DNA of 64,000 nucleotides from Priestia koreensis. Lineage in GTDB: Bacteria > Bacillota > Bacilli > Bacillales > Bacillaceae_H. The translations under genes were made by a program, and so were the position numbers. The stretch lies in NCBI RefSeq assembly GCF_001274935.1, contig NZ_LILC01000002.1, positions 267,924 to 331,923 of the forward strand. Direction: 5' to 3'. Shown in pieces: positions 17,181-26,339 of the stretch (its first letter is position 1; each line of letters opens with the position of its first letter). Under the pieces are notes generated by a model that was not told where the DNA came from, did no database searches, and saw nothing but the letters and a program-made list of their open reading frames with translations.

Positions 17181-19985
17181 ATGGACTATCAAGAGCTGTT
17201 AGGTAGAAATGTAAATGAAATCCTTCTCTTTTTTTCCCTTTGTTTAGGGCTAGCCGTAATTTACTTTACGGTAGGGATTTTAGAGCGTCTTCGACAAGCA
17301 GAGAAAGCGCTTCGCCAGTTTTGGATGATTCTTGCCTCGCTTATTGTTGGTGTAGGTGTATGGGGCATGAATTACGTGACGATGCTCAGTTTTGAAATCA
17401 TTCGTTTGCCTCACTATGAGTTTTTATATGCAATGGAAGGAATGGGCTTAGGGGTCGTTTCTTCGTATGTCGCGCTATGGCTAGCCTCTTCGCGGAAATG
17501 CGGGACTTTACGATTAGTTACACCGAGCATTCTTTTATCTTGTGGGCTTGTCGGTATGCAGTTTATTAGTATGATAGGGGGCGTGCCGCTCTTTACGTAT
17601 AATCGCACGTTACTTATCGTATGTTTTGTGATTAGTTTATTTATCTCATTTGTTTGTCTCTGGGTGATCTTTGATATTAAGCGACCTGCTCAATCATTAT
17701 ACTGGTTTTCCAAAATCGTTTTTTCTGTCATGATGACATGCGCGATTATGATTGCTCAATACATAGGACTTGCAGCAGCAAAACCCACCCCGTCGATAGG
17801 TGTTCAAACAAGTTATTTCTTGCCCGTTCGAACTGAATTTTTGGTTATTATGTTTACAGTGTTTATCGTTCTTCTTCTTGTCCTCATGTTTGTCGCTAAT
17901 TTTATGAATCGCCATATTAGTGATGAGCGATTAATAAAGGGAGCTATTTTTTCTTCTTCTATTGATCCGATGATTATTACAAATAGCGAAGGGCGTATTC
18001 TCGATTTAAATACGTCGGCATGTGAATTTTTTTATACAAAAAGTTGGCTTGGAGAGAACATTCAAGATATGCTTCCAAACTCTCATCACTTTCACAACCT
18101 TATTGGAAAACGCGTGGAGGCAGACATTCGAATCGAAAAAAATGAATGGAAAATGGTTGAGATTACGGTGACAGAGATCCATACCGAGCAGCTTCCTGAA
18201 TACTTGGTGTATATACGTGATATCACTGCACAGAGGTATTACGAGGAGGATCTTCAGGAAACGAATGATCGTTATCAGCAGTTGTTTAATTCCTCACCTC
18301 TTGCCATTATCGTTCATCGACACGGAGAGATTATTTCTGCGAATGAGGAAAGCTTAAAGATTGTCGGAACGATGCATGAGTACGAGGTCGTTGGGCAATC
18401 GATTTTGCAGTTCATTGCTCCTGAACAGGTAGGAAAAGTAGATCGTATGATTGAGAATTTGTTAAAGGGAGAAATTGATCATAACGCACTCTTAAAGGAA
18501 ATTAAAATTCACAATATGCAGGGCGATGAGCTTTACCTTGAAACAAGGTCGAACGTCATTAAGATGAGAGGGATGTTTTACGTTCAGACCATCATCAAAG
18601 ATATCACGGAAACACGAAAGGTGAAAAATTCCGTTCGCTATATTGACTATCAGGACGAGCTGACAGGATTACCAAACGGTGGCCTTTTTAATACGCTTGC
18701 GCACAACATGCTAGAAAAAGCGAAAAAAGAAAAGAAAACTGTGTCGGTTCTTTTAATTGATTTGGATCGCTTTCGCTATGTGAACGAACAGTACGGACGT
18801 GACGTTGGAGATCAGCTGTTAAAAGAGGTCGTGAAACGAATTAAAAAACTGCTCGTCGCAAACGATATATTATCTCGTTTTGGCAGCGATAATTTTTTAC
18901 TCGTAACGTCTGGTTTGACCCGAAATGAAGTCCATAGCCTTGCGAAAGATATGCTAGAAGCGATTCAAGAAGTCTTTTTCATTGAAGGAGAGAGCATTTC
19001 CTTAAGTGCTAGTATCGGAGTGAGCTTGTTTCCGAAGAACAGCCTCGTGCTAAATACGCTCATTCGCCAGGCGGATTTAGCGATGTACCACACGAAAAAG
19101 CATGGACGAAATAATTTATCGTTTTATGAGTCAACGATGAAAACGACGGATACAAGGCAAATGATGATTGAACAAGGACTTCGAAAGGCGATTAAAAAGA
19201 ACGAGTTAGAGCTGCACTATCAGCCAAAAGTTAGTCTTCAAAATCATCAAATTGTTGGATTGGAAGCATTAATTAGATGGAATCATCCAACGCTTGGTCA
19301 AATTTCACCAGGCGAGTTCATTCCGGTAGCTGAGGAAACAGGACTCATTATTCAAATTACTGAATGGGCGCTTCGAACGGCCTGTGCTCAAAATAAAAAA
19401 TGGCAAGAAGAGGGAAAGAAAAAGATGCGTGTGGCGGTGAATATTTCAAGCGTTGATTTCGGAGAAGAGTCGTTCATCCACACCGTTCAGAAAGTGTTAA
19501 AGGAAACGAACCTTGATCCCCGCTACTTGGAGCTTGAGATTACAGAAAGCGTCGCGATTAAAAACATTGATATCGTCGTCGAAAAATTAAACACGCTACA
19601 GGGGCTAGGGATTTTTATTTCAATCGATGACTTTGGATCAGGCTATTCGTCTCTTAGCTATATTAAAAAGCTTCCCATCGATTCATTAAAAATTGACCGC
19701 TCATTTATTAAGGACATTCAAGAGTCTTATAAAGAAGCAAAGATTGTCAAAGCGATTATCGGCCTTGCGCAAAGCTTAAACTTATCGGTTGTTGCAGAAG
19801 GCGTTGAACTTGCTGAGCAAGCAGCGCTTCTGCAGCGTGAGCAGTGTGATGAGGTACAGGGTTTTTATTTTAGTAAGCCGCTATCGGTTGGCGATCTTGA
19901 AGAGCTGTTTTTTGACATTGAAGAACAGGTCAAAGAGTACGCTCGTGAATATACGACTGAAATGATTGATGAAGTGTTGCTTTAG
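17181..19985 (+). CDS. Membrane c-di-GMP phosphodiesterase, MHYT-like/PAS/GGDEF/EAL
   Basis: A 934-residue protein. Residues 1-245 hold about seven membrane segments in the MHYT arrangement, but the three signature sites read MNYV (63), MQFI (126) and AQYI (192), so every histidine is replaced. Two PAS domains follow (about 250-365 and 370-490). In the GGDEF domain the signature is GSDNF (567-571), incompatible with normal cyclase activity. The EAL domain is complete: EAL at 695-697, DDFGSG at about 816 and EGVE near 870. I therefore predict hydrolysis of cyclic di-GMP controlled by a membrane/PAS sensor, with GGDEF perhaps as a GTP-binding regulator. The start at 17181 has GGAAGGAAG 7 bases upstream. 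Confidence 0.9.
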   Translation: MDYQELLGRNVNEILLFFSLCLGLAVIYFTVGILERLRQAEKALRQFWMILASLIVGVGVWGMNYVTMLSFEIIRLPHYEFLYAMEGMGLGVVSSYVALWLASSRKCGTLRLVTPSILLSCGLVGMQFISMIGGVPLFTYNRTLLIVCFVISLFISFVCLWVIFDIKRPAQSLYWFSKIVFSVMMTCAIMIAQYIGLAAAKPTPSIGVQTSYFLPVRTEFLVIMFTVFIVLLLVLMFVANFMNRHISDERLIKGAIFSSSIDPMIITNSEGRILDLNTSACEFFYTKSWLGENIQDMLPNSHHFHNLIGKRVEADIRIEKNEWKMVEITVTEIHTEQLPEYLVYIRDITAQRYYEEDLQETNDRYQQLFNSSPLAIIVHRHGEIISANEESLKIVGTMHEYEVVGQSILQFIAPEQVGKVDRMIENLLKGEIDHNALLKEIKIHNMQGDELYLETRSNVIKMRGMFYVQTIIKDITETRKVKNSVRYIDYQDELTGLPNGGLFNTLAHNMLEKAKKEKKTVSVLLIDLDRFRYVNEQYGRDVGDQLLKEVVKRIKKLLVANDILSRFGSDNFLLVTSGLTRNEVHSLAKDMLEAIQEVFFIEGESISLSASIGVSLFPKNSLVLNTLIRQADLAMYHTKKHGRNNLSFYESTMKTTDTRQMMIEQGLRKAIKKNELELHYQPKVSLQNHQIVGLEALIRWNHPTLGQISPGEFIPVAEETGLIIQITEWALRTACAQNKKWQEEGKKKMRVAVNISSVDFGEESFIHTVQKVLKETNLDPRYLELEITESVAIKNIDIVVEKLNTLQGLGIFISIDDFGSGYSSLSYIKKLPIDSLKIDRSFIKDIQESYKEAKIVKAIIGLAQSLNLSVVAEGVELAEQAALLQREQCDEVQGFYFSKPLSVGDLEELFFDIEEQVKEYAREYTTEMIDEVLL

Positions 19986-20017
19986 AAGGACCTAACAAAC
20001 CGTTAGGTCCTTTTTTG
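19986..20017 (+). terminator. Terminator after the EAL gene
   Basis: 11-bp perfect stem AAGGACCTAAC/GTTAGGTCCTT followed by six Ts. Confidence 0.9.
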
Positions 20018-20068
20018 GCTTCATACGTCTATGCGGTGATCAATGGTAAGAATATATAGGAGAAGAAA

Positions 20069-20260
20069 TTAAGCTGGAAATTCGGCTAAAAGTTGGGTCA
20101 TTCGAGTATAAATGTACTGAAGTCTTTGGATATTGGCGCAGTAGTCTTCAGAATACGGAACCGCATGCTCAAGGATATGGGTAATAATGTTTGCTTCGCT
20201 TTGCAAAACGGTTACATCCGTAGAATGATCAATACGGTCATAAAAGGTTTGTAAATCCAT
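20069..20260 (-). CDS. Small hypothetical protein, 63 residues
   Basis: Begins MDLQTFYDRIDHSTD and is predicted to be all-helical, acidic and soluble, with one Cys and no signal. GAAAGAGAG about 8 bases before the ATG supports translation. It is transcribed against the EAL gene, with the terminator between them. I do not recognise the family. Confidence 0.6.
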   Translation of the reverse strand: MDLQTFYDRIDHSTDVTVLQSEANIITHILEHAVPYSEDYCANIQRLQYIYTRMTQLLAEFPA

Positions 20261-20467
20261 TTATTCGACTCTCTTTCTGCATAAGTTTTCGTATTTCCTA
20301 ATTTTAGATATATAACATAAAAATGTAAATACGTTTTGAAAAAGACGAAAAAGTACATTTAGTCAGAAAGTTTCGAGCCCGAGCGTTTAAAAAAGCCATG
20401 ATCGAGGTGATTCTAGTATAATAGAAAAATAAAAGAGGCTACAGTACAAAAAAGGAGGATAATCCTA

Positions 20468-20854
20468 ATGCAGTTAAAACGAATTCATCACGTGGCCATC
20501 ATCGCTAGTAATTACGAGCGTTCCAAGGATTTTTATACACGTGTGCTAGGCTGTAACGTGGTAGAAGAAACGTACCGGGCGGAACGAGATTCCTACAAGT
20601 TGGATTTAGAGGTAGGAGGCGTTTATCAAATTGAATTGTTTTCATTTCCAGGTGCACCTGAACGTCCGTCATATCCGGAAGCACGTGGTCTTCGCCATTT
20701 AGCATTTTCGGTTGAAAATATAGAAGACGCGGTGAACGAGCTAAGAGATAAAGGGATTGAGGTAGAAGACGTTCGCATTGATCCCATTACAGAGAAAAGG
20801 TATACGTTTTTTCAAGACCCAGACGGACTGCCGCTAGAGCTATATGAAGACTAA
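20468..20854 (+). CDS. VOC metalloprotein, YaeR/GloA2-like
   Basis: 128 residues forming two beta-alpha-beta-beta-beta modules. The expected metal-ligand positions are present: His8 in HHVAI, Glu in QIELF (about 57), His in LRHLAF (about 77) and Glu in PLELYE at the C-terminus. This is the SMU1112c/YaeR type of vicinal-oxygen-chelate protein, often called lactoylglutathione lyase-like but of uncertain substrate. AAAGGAGG lies upstream. The last 11 bases overlap the following glycosyltransferase gene, so the two are co-translated. Confidence 0.85.
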   Translation: MQLKRIHHVAIIASNYERSKDFYTRVLGCNVVEETYRAERDSYKLDLEVGGVYQIELFSFPGAPERPSYPEARGLRHLAFSVENIEDAVNELRDKGIEVEDVRIDPITEKRYTFFQDPDGLPLELYED

Positions 20855-21674
20855 GCCGATTATTTCCGTTATTTTACCTACATATAACCGAGAAATCCCA
20901 CTTGGTGAGCTTTTACAATCACTTGTTCTCCAAACTTTTTCTTCATTTGAAGTCATTATTGTTAATGACGCAGGTGAGTCTGTAAGGTCGGTGATAGAGC
21001 GTTACCCAGAGCTGTCCATTCGCTACGAGGAATTAACAGAGAATGTTGGTCATGTTCATGCCCGGAACCGTGCTGTAGAGTACGCTCAAGGGGAGTATAT
21101 TTTGCTCATGGACGATGATGACCTTCTTGTCCCAACGCACCTTGAAACGATGTATGAAGCCATCCATGATGCAGACCTTGTCTATTCTGACGCCGAAATT
21201 TTCCACTACGAGTGGAATGAGTGGGGGCGAGTTGTGACGAACCGGACCGTTTTTGCGTATGAATACACGCTAGAGGGAATGAGAAGCTTTTCATCTTATA
21301 TTCCGTCTGGAAGTTTATATAGAAGGTCCTTACACGAGGAAATTGGTTTATTTGATGGCGATATTCATAATTACTGGGACTGGGACTTCTTCCTACGGGT
21401 AGCAGATCAGCACCGGATTAAGCGCGTTCCGATTGCTGGTGTTCTCTACGCATGGGGAGGAAGTGGCAATCAATCTGCACAGTTGAATAGTAAGAGGGGG
21501 GCCTACTTACAAAAGCTTTGTGAAAAGCACGGGCTAGGTCAGCTCCCGCAAAAAAACTTTTGGGATATTCGAAGTGAGCCCGAAGTGCAGGCGAGGGAGA
21601 CCACAACTACTATTGTATGGGACGGCGTAATTATTCCCGCCCGCCCCAACGAAACAAAAAACCCGAACGGCTAA
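20844..21674 (+). CDS. Glycosyltransferase family 2
   Basis: A 276-residue GT-A enzyme with an N-terminal SVILPTYNRE block, an acidic NDAG at about residue 42 and the metal-binding MDDDD at about 90. A GNxxARNRAV-like segment appears as VHARNRAVEYAQG. The acceptor half has the usual NYWDWDFFLR (the ED/WD motif) at about 175. There is no membrane segment. It overlaps the VOC gene by 11 bases, an odd pairing for a polysaccharide enzyme, and lies 5.5 kb away from the exopolysaccharide locus. The substrate is unknown. Confidence 0.85.
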   Translation: MKTKPIISVILPTYNREIPLGELLQSLVLQTFSSFEVIIVNDAGESVRSVIERYPELSIRYEELTENVGHVHARNRAVEYAQGEYILLMDDDDLLVPTHLETMYEAIHDADLVYSDAEIFHYEWNEWGRVVTNRTVFAYEYTLEGMRSFSSYIPSGSLYRRSLHEEIGLFDGDIHNYWDWDFFLRVADQHRIKRVPIAGVLYAWGGSGNQSAQLNSKRGAYLQKLCEKHGLGQLPQKNFWDIRSEPEVQARETTTTIVWDGVIIPARPNETKNPNG

Positions 21675-21689
21675 TCGTTCGGATTTTTT
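21663..21689. terminator. Convergent terminator
   Basis: Stem CCGAACG/CGTTCGG with a six-base loop, with A residues before it and a T run after. It serves the glycosyltransferase and the opposing DUF2339 gene. Confidence 0.85.
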
Positions 21690-21695
21690 GTTTGG

Positions 21696-23208
21696 CTATT
21701 CTTTTCGTTTGTAGAAAGCGCGTGATACGCCAAGTCCAACGATTCCGAGTGCGATAAATAAAACGGCTCGTAGTGGGATCGGAATAAACGGCAAATCGTA
21801 AAAGACGAGCTTCAACAGCGTCAACATCAGCATTCCAACGCCTGCGTATTTGGCGATAGAGAATCGTTTTGTCAGACCAACCACAATCGCTAATACCGCT
21901 AGGAACATCCAAACGAACGTTAAAATAAGACGCTGTTGCTGTGGTTCGAGGTGCTTAACGGCAGCGAGCGTAAATTCCGTTGAGAACGCTAGAAGAAGCG
22001 CAGTTGATACAAAGGATATAAATGCCAAAAAGCTTCCTTTATTCGTTTTTTCATAACGTGATGCAACATACGTGATGGCGACAAAGCTTACAATAACAAT
22101 GAGCCACTGAAACGTTTCAAAGGAAAAAGGATCGTTAATGTTACGCATGAATACAATTACGAGAGAAGCAAGTGAATAGCTCGTAATTCCAATGAATTTT
22201 TGAAGCAGTGATTTTGTTTTCGCTCCGATGTAATACACGGCTAATCCATCAAGTAAAAACGCCACTTCGTAATAATCTTCTCCTACAACGTGGCCAATGA
22301 AAAAGAGCGAGAAAAACGTAAGCTGAAGCAGAAGAAGCACTCTTCTTTGCTCTTTTATCACGAAGCAAAGTCCCGCAAGAACAACGAAACCAATGATTAA
22401 AAAGATCGTAATGGAACGGTCCGACCATATGCTATAAATCCAAGCATAGGTCACCATAAGACTCGTAAGTAGCGTATATCCGTGATGATACGGATGCTTT
22501 TTATCTCGGATCAGCTGAATTAAAATAAGCGCATATTGAATGAGTACCGGAAACGGGATCATTTTTTTGACGCTGTCTGTGGGATCTGTGAACAGATAAA
22601 ACGCACCGAGCGCGATATTAAAGAACACGGCCGTACTGTAGTAAATCGGCCAGAAACAGCCCAATCATAATCCAGACCAAGTTCAAGATGAAAGCCGTTG
22701 TCGGACCACACATGTTATAGAGAACGTGCATCGCAAACGTGGTGATCATGAACAGCGGAATCGCTCCCCCTAATAGCACGTGTCCAAGCTTTATGCGATC
22801 CTTTTTCATCTGAAAGTAACCCACTACAAGCAGAGCGGTTGATACGACAAATCCAAGCGCAACTTTTACACTTGGTCTCATAAAACCGTAATCAGAGGCT
22901 GCTTTGAATCCCCAGATCACGCCAATAATAAAAACGAAAATGAAAAGGCGCGGTAGCCATGTTTGAATGAATTGATCCAAATGAAAAGGCTGTGGAGTTT
23001 TTATTTCCTTAATCGCGACTTCTACGTCTTCGTGTTGGACGGCAGATGTATTAGGCTGAAGAACCTCATAAGACGTAGGCGTACTTGCTTTTGGTATTGG
23101 ATTTTTAATTTTAGTTGATTCAAGCTTCGTAAGTCGTTGTTTTAAATCATGAACTTCATGTTGCAGAAGTTGAACCTGTTCTTCTAACGTTTTTCTTGAT
23201 TCATTCAT
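21696..23208 (-). pseudogene. DUF2339 membrane protein, interrupted by one frameshift
   Basis: The first frame (23208 down to 22618) encodes an N-terminal coiled coil, a linker and the start of a DUF2339 multi-pass domain (GVIWGFKAASDYG; GHVLLGGAIPLFM). It ends at LADLLQYGRVL. The second frame (to 21696) continues the membrane domain from AIYYSTAVFFNIALG to the C-terminus. They overlap only at 22618-22664, and the second lacks a proper start or ribosome site. One-base correction near 22630-22660 would give a single protein of about 500 residues with about a dozen membrane segments. Either a real inactivating mutation or a sequence error. The function of the family is unknown. Confidence 0.75.
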
Positions 23209-23382
23209 GAAGATCGTTCCATCCTTTCCTTTAAACTAACAATCTATCAGTTATTTCCACATTTACGATTATAGCATAAATGCACTTAAAGTGTAAAATT
23301 ACTCTTTTTGTCCCATTTGACGAATGGGAACCAAATATTGTAAGGTTTTGATAATAAGGTGAAAAAAGTAGGAGGAGTAAGA

Positions 23383-24387
23383 TTGAGTGATATTGCAGGA
23401 AAACTTCGTTTGTTGGAAATTAAGGAATTATTGGAGAGAGAAACAGACGAAGAACACGAGTTGTCCACAAAAGAAATCGTCGAAAAGCTTAAATATAAAT
23501 TTGGAGCAGAATACAAAGTTGATCACAGAGCGATTAAGCGTGATTTAGAAGCACTTATTCAGTCTGAGTTTGATATTATCGAAAATAAAGGAAAGTACGG
23601 GGAGATTTTTTATAGCCATCAGCATCGTCTTTTTGAAATGTACGAGCTTCGTTTGTTGGTTGATGCGGTTCTATCTGCGCGGTTTATTACGAAAAAAGAG
23701 TCAGAGCAGCTCATTGAAAAATTAAAGCATTTGACGAGCAATGAGCAAGGAAAGTCGCTTCCAACTCCCGTGTATTTTGATAAAGCCGTTAAAAGTGAGT
23801 ATCAGCAAATTAAGCTTGATATTGATCATATTCACCAAGCCATTTCGAAAGGAAAAGCGATTGGCTTCCGCTACGGACGCTACAACATTGATAAGCAGTT
23901 CACCCTTGGTCGGGACGGGACAGAGTATGGGGTGATGCCACACGCGTTAATATGGACGAATAATTTTTACTATTTAATCGGTGAATTTCAGCCTGAAGGT
24001 CAAATTCGTCATTACCGAGTCGACCGTATGAGGGAAGTAACCGTGCTTGATCGCTCTATAAAGAAGAAGGACATTAACATCTCTACATATGTGAATCAAA
24101 GCTTTCGTATGTTTGCAGGAGAAGAAGAGTGGTTAAAAATTCAGTTCAGCAATGAATTAATTAATCCAATGCTTGATCACTTTGGGTTGGATGTATTCAT
24201 TCGCAAAGTTGATGACGATTCATTCGAGCTTCAAACGAAAGCGAATATGAGCACAGGATTGATTGGATGGATCTTATTGTGGGGCAAGCATGCGAAGGTC
24301 ATTTCGCCTGAACATATCGTCCGTCAGGTACAAGAAACCATTCAGCATATGCATGAAAACTATAGCTCTGCCGTCACTAAAAAATGA
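23383..24387 (+). CDS. WYL-domain transcriptional regulator (YafY family)
   Basis: 334 residues. The N-terminal winged helix-turn-helix has STKEIVEKL and DHRAIKRDLEAL. A WYL domain in the middle carries GKAIGFRYGRY and the FYYLIGEF and HYRVDRM segments that bind nucleotide or nucleic-acid ligands in this family. A WCX-like C-terminal region follows. The preferred start is the TTG at 23383, with GGAGGAG just upstream; a GTG at 23359 is the alternative. It is divergent from the DUF2339 gene with a shared AT-rich 170-base promoter region. The regulated genes are not evident. Confidence 0.85.
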   Translation: MSDIAGKLRLLEIKELLERETDEEHELSTKEIVEKLKYKFGAEYKVDHRAIKRDLEALIQSEFDIIENKGKYGEIFYSHQHRLFEMYELRLLVDAVLSARFITKKESEQLIEKLKHLTSNEQGKSLPTPVYFDKAVKSEYQQIKLDIDHIHQAISKGKAIGFRYGRYNIDKQFTLGRDGTEYGVMPHALIWTNNFYYLIGEFQPEGQIRHYRVDRMREVTVLDRSIKKKDINISTYVNQSFRMFAGEEEWLKIQFSNELINPMLDHFGLDVFIRKVDDDSFELQTKANMSTGLIGWILLWGKHAKVISPEHIVRQVQETIQHMHENYSSAVTKK

Positions 24388-24512
24388 GAAAATAGAGCTA
24401 ATACTTTACTAAATTTTACAAAGCATTTATAGTAATATAAATAGAGAGTAGAACTATATACCTAATTGTGTGAAGTGATCTCTCTAAGCCTACGAACCAT
24501 TTACATACGAAG

Positions 24513-24540
24513 AGGGGATGATGCATAGCATCATCCCCTT
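24513..24540. terminator. Hairpin between convergent WYL and LapA genes
   Basis: 11-bp perfect stem GGGGATGATGC/GCATCATCCCC with a 3-base loop. No clear T run on either strand, so the terminator polarity is uncertain. Confidence 0.55.
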
Positions 24541-24545
24541 CGTTA

Positions 24546-24884
24546 TTACAACACTCGATTTGATGGAACGCGTGGGTCTTGTTTTGGTTTTTCAATCATT
24601 GGCTCGGGTTGACTTGGTTCGACTGGCTCAACCGGCTTTTGTTGCTCGGCTAATTCACGGTTCAAGGCTTTGACCTGATTTTTTAACCGGATGACTTTGA
24701 CTGCGCTAAGCATTCCAACTGCCAATCCGCCGAATAATGCTGCTCCAAGAATGATCAGGATCAATGGCCAATCCTGAGAGCCAAATACGTAGTTGAATTG
24801 AACAGGGTCATCGTTCACGACAGCGAGTACTGCCACAATTAATGCAAAAATAAGTCCAAGAATAAAATAATTTTGTGCCTTCAT
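24546..24884 (-). CDS. LapA-domain (DUF1049) membrane protein
   Basis: 112 residues with two membrane segments (about 7-25 and 40-62) linked by a short loop containing NDDPVQFNYVF. A coiled-coil helix (LKNQVKALNREL) and a Pro/Glu-rich tail follow. This is the LapA/YrvD-like DUF1049 architecture; in E. coli LapA is tied to lipopolysaccharide assembly, but the role in Firmicutes is not established. A GGAGGG ribosome site precedes the ATG. It stands alone. Confidence 0.8.
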   Translation of the reverse strand: MKAQNYFILGLIFALIVAVLAVVNDDPVQFNYVFGSQDWPLILIILGAALFGGLAVGMLSAVKVIRLKNQVKALNRELAEQQKPVEPVEPSQPEPMIEKPKQDPRVPSNRVL

Positions 24885-25030
24885 TTTGTTGGCCCTCCTT
24901 TTTCACACACCTACTACATATATATATCCCATTTAAGCAAGGATAAAACAACACCATTATAGTCCGTGGTGCAGAAGAAAGCCAGAACGCAATGTGCAAA
25001 GGAAATTATTACGTAAGATGGAAGTAAATA

Positions 25031-25057
25031 AAAAGGACTGCTCGAAAGCAATCCTTT
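25031..25057 (-). terminator. Terminator of the YgjP-like gene
   Basis: On the minus strand, stem AAAGGATTGCT/AGCAGTCCTTT (one mismatch) followed by Ts; it overlaps the stop codon. Confidence 0.75.
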
Positions 25058-25781
25058 AGAATACGTTGATGTTGTTGTCTGTTAGCCATTGTTTGCGCTC
25101 AGCAGCGTCGTCATACAGCCCGTCAACGTTGTTTGTAAGTGCAGAAGCAACTACATACTCAATCGTTGCCATAGGGGCCATTAGAACGCGCCAGTTCACG
25201 TGTAGCGTGTCGCCTTCTTTTTTCGTTAAGTCTGTGATGTCTGCCCATTCAACATTTGAAGGAGCTTGTACATGCTCAGAAACTGCTTTTAGCGCTTCTG
25301 CAAACTTCTCGCTCGCACGATTTGTGTACCAGTCTGTTAGCATTGCTTGAATGCCTTCATTTGTTTGTTGAGTATTCCAATTTGAAGGAACCGTTGCGAT
25401 GAATTTAGAGCGGAAGGTCATAGAAGGCTCTTTTACATCATCTTGAACGATATTTAGGCGGTATTGACGTCCAAGGTAGAAGAATTTTTCATCGTTTTCA
25501 AATGTTGCTGTTTTCGCAACAGGTGCAGCCGCTTGTTTTTTCACTGGTGTGCTTTCTTTCTTTTCAGCCACCTTCACCGTTCCGGATAGCTGTGTTAGAA
25601 TCCAAGAAGATTTGCGTGATAGAACAGAAAGTACGTTGTTTTGGTTTAAGCCTTTAGGTACAATGACCTTAATTTGATTTTTATCACTAACTTGCACAGA
25701 GATGTCTGTTCGATTAGGAACAACTTCTACTGTGTAATCGATCGTTTGATTACCAATTTGATACGTATACATAGTTGTCAT
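25056..25781 (-). CDS. YgjP/DUF45-like protein lacking the metallopeptidase motif
   Basis: 241 residues. The N-terminus follows the YgjP-like plan: IDYTVEVVPNRTDISVQV, then a KVIVPKG strand, a WI helix and, after a Lys/Ala-rich linker, a YLGRQYRLNIV strand. Near the C-terminus HVNWRVLMAPMATIEYVV aligns with the family block NWRLIxAPxxxIDYVVxHELaH. Here the next residues are ASALTNNV, so the zinc-binding HExxH is absent, and the preceding WGSC motif is also gone. It is therefore a probable pseudo-peptidase or binding protein. The ATG at 25781 has GGAGAAAGGAG close upstream; other ATGs at 25805 and 25772 are possible. Confidence 0.7.
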   Translation of the reverse strand: MTTMYTYQIGNQTIDYTVEVVPNRTDISVQVSDKNQIKVIVPKGLNQNNVLSVLSRKSSWILTQLSGTVKVAEKKESTPVKKQAAAPVAKTATFENDEKFFYLGRQYRLNIVQDDVKEPSMTFRSKFIATVPSNWNTQQTNEGIQAMLTDWYTNRASEKFAEALKAVSEHVQAPSNVEWADITDLTKKEGDTLHVNWRVLMAPMATIEYVVASALTNNVDGLYDDAAERKQWLTDNNINVF

Positions 25782-26074
25782 AGACTCCTTTCTCCAAAAT
25801 ATCATTGTAGATTGTAACTAAAAATTGGTCAAATGAAAGAAAATTATGATAATTAAATTAAGACCTTTGGTATAAGGAAAAAGACTCTCTTTTGAATGAA
25901 AAACAGCTACTTTTTTTCATTTTTTATTAAAAATGAAGGAATTCTTTCACTTTTTCTTCATTCTTCGCCTGTCGAAATAAAATTGTGCTTCGTAAGAAAA
26001 AATTGAAATGATGCCTTTTGTTCCAGTAGATATGGTTGAAAAAAGGGAAAGAATAACTATTCGAAAATTCTGTA

Positions 26075-26103
26075 TTTACTTCTCCGCTGTGATTTGATAT
26101 AGT
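26075..26103 (+). promoter_or_regulatory. Promoter of the S-box transcript
   Basis: TTTACT, 17 bases, TATAGT, placing the transcription start about 10 bases before the riboswitch. The preceding 290 bases (from 25782) hold AT-rich sequence with a weak hairpin near 25915-25940 and no gene. Confidence 0.55.
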
Positions 26104-26120
26104 AAATAGCAACTTAATAA

Positions 26121-26221
26121 GTTATCAAGAGTGAATGAGAGAACTGGCTCTATGACTTCACAGCAACCTGCCAACAGCAAGGTGCTCCAACCAGCAAAGC
26201 AATTGCTTTGGATGATAAGAC
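26121..26221 (+). promoter_or_regulatory. SAM-I (S-box) riboswitch aptamer
   Basis: The conserved S-box order is complete: TTATCAAGAG, then AACTGGCTCTATGA, CAGCAACCTG, AAGGTGCTCCAACCAGCAA and the closing GATAAGA that pairs with the first TTATC to form P1. It is followed directly by an intrinsic terminator. In S-box leaders SAM binding stabilises P1 and lets the terminator form, so the downstream gene should be expressed when SAM or methionine is low. Confidence 0.92.
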
Positions 26222-26225
26222 GGTG

Positions 26226-26262
26226 AAGCTCTTTTCGTTTCTAAAGCGAAGAGAGCTTTTTT
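26226..26262 (+). terminator. S-box expression-platform terminator
   Basis: 12-bp stem AAGCTCTTTTCG/CGAAGAGAGCTT with one G-T pair and a nine-base loop, ending in six Ts, 5 bases after the aptamer. Confidence 0.9.
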
Positions 26263-26339
26263 AGTACCATCGTTTTTCTCTGAAACATTGCTCCTAACAT
26301 CTAGTAAGAACAAATAACGTGACGAAGGAGACGAATAAC

